Part shown: positions 12,542-12,921 of the stretch, in pieces
How positions within the stretch are numbered: position 1 is the first letter of the stretch
How the letters are laid out: every line of letters begins with the position of its first letter
Assembly: GCA_945787595.1 (NCBI GenBank)
Contig: CALZJV010000203.1
Coordinates: 1-12,921 of the forward strand
From: an uncultured Desulfobacterales bacterium
Lineage (GTDB): Bacteria; Desulfobacterota; Desulfobacteria; Desulfobacterales; JAFDCJ01
Length of the DNA: 12,921 bases
Direction of reading: 5' to 3'
Notes under the pieces: model-generated
The model's database searches: none
What the model saw: the letters and a program-made list of their open reading frames with translations, nothing else
What the model was told of the DNA's origin: nothing
Made by a program: the position numbers and the translations under genes

Positions 12542-12921
12542 AAGTTTTACTGCACACATGCTGTGCACCCTGTGCCATTTATCCGGTTAAAACCCTGAGG
12601 GCGGAAGGCCTGGATGTCATGGGATTTTTTTACCGCCACAACATCCACCCTTACAGCGAGTGTCTCAAACGGCAGGAGACCCTACAGTTTTATGCTGATC
12701 AGATCGATCTGCGGGTCATCTTCCAGGAAGGCTATGATCTGGAAAATTTCATCCAAAATGTGGTTTACCGGGAGAAGGACCGCTGCAATTACTGTTATCA
12801 GGACCGGTTGCGATCCACAGCCCTTCTGGCCAAAAGAGGAAAATTCGATTATTTTTCCTCAACCTTGCTGTATAGCAAATATCAAAAGCATGAGATAATA
12901 AAATCCATGGGGGACTCCATC
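12538..12921 (+). CDS. queH: Epoxyqueuosine reductase QueH, N-terminal part
   Basis: The first 128 codons of a DUF208/QueH protein, cut by the window end. QueH performs the last step of queuosine synthesis in tRNA, reduction of epoxyqueuosine, in organisms that use it instead of QueG. The diagnostic Cys pair and CxxC are visible: LLHTCCAPC at the N-terminus and [10 protein letters not shown] at about 82-91; [12 protein letters not shown] and [13 protein letters not shown] are further family motifs. The start is TTG at 12538, overlapping the yggS stop by four bases (TTGA), with GGAG seven bases upstream; no ATG is available before the first cysteine motif. Confidence 0.92.
   Translation, partial: MKVLLHTCCAPCAIYPVKTLRAEGLDVMGFFYRHNIHPYSECLKRQETLQFYADQIDLRVIFQEGYDLENFIQNVVYREKDRCNYCYQDRLRSTALLAKRGKFDYFSSTLLYSKYQKHEIIKSMGDSI

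Overview
The window looks like the junction between a chromosomal backbone and a tRNA-anchored integrated element in a Gram-negative bacterium, most likely a deltaproteobacterium of the Desulfobacterota type. This rests on a REC/HD-GYP response regulator, the tightly packed maf-yggS-queH run, use of a TTG start, purine-rich ribosome binding sites, moderate GC in the backbone and clearly lower GC in the left part. The taxonomic call is an inference; no marker gene is present.

Layout. Positions 1 to about 9306 are accessory DNA. An IS110-family transposase (60-1211) has a folded, strand-specific non-coding RNA candidate just downstream (1279-1355). Three minus-strand units follow: a small ORF of doubtful reality (1411-1749), a class I SAM methyltransferase (1861-2667) and a short-chain dehydrogenase broken by an internal deletion with frameshift (3242-3986). 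The DNA between them carries two families of degenerate repeats, A (100 bp, two copies) and B (47 bp, two copies), that share a promoter-like core. The A copies also hold a dyad with a paired, covarying change. Next come an exported C13/caspase-like cysteine peptidase (4334-5236), a doubtful small ORF, and a secreted protein with seven exact-length 33-residue Ca-binding repeats (5820-7676), whose leader holds a terminator-like hairpin right before its ribosome binding site. Diverging from it is a two-gene operon, a 46-residue ribbon-helix-helix protein and a complete tyrosine integrase (8000-9292), which abuts the 3' end of tRNA-Leu(UAA) (9307-9394, minus strand).

From the tRNA rightwards the DNA looks like ordinary backbone: a c-di-GMP phosphodiesterase response regulator (9517-10680, minus), a 567-bp divergent intergenic region with palindromes and 8-bp degenerate repeats, and the overlapping plus-strand operon maf, yggS and queH (the last cut off by the window end).

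How it fits together: the integrase beside the 3' end of the tRNA marks one end of an integrative element whose other end lies left of the window. The cargo is a mixed set of secreted or enzymatic genes, one already decaying, plus an insertion sequence. The backbone operon combines nucleotide-pool cleaning (Maf), PLP homeostasis (YggS) and queuosine tRNA modification (QueH). The least explained parts are the repeat-bounded gene units (1794-4279), the RNA candidate of the IS110 element and the attenuator-like leader of the repeat protein.
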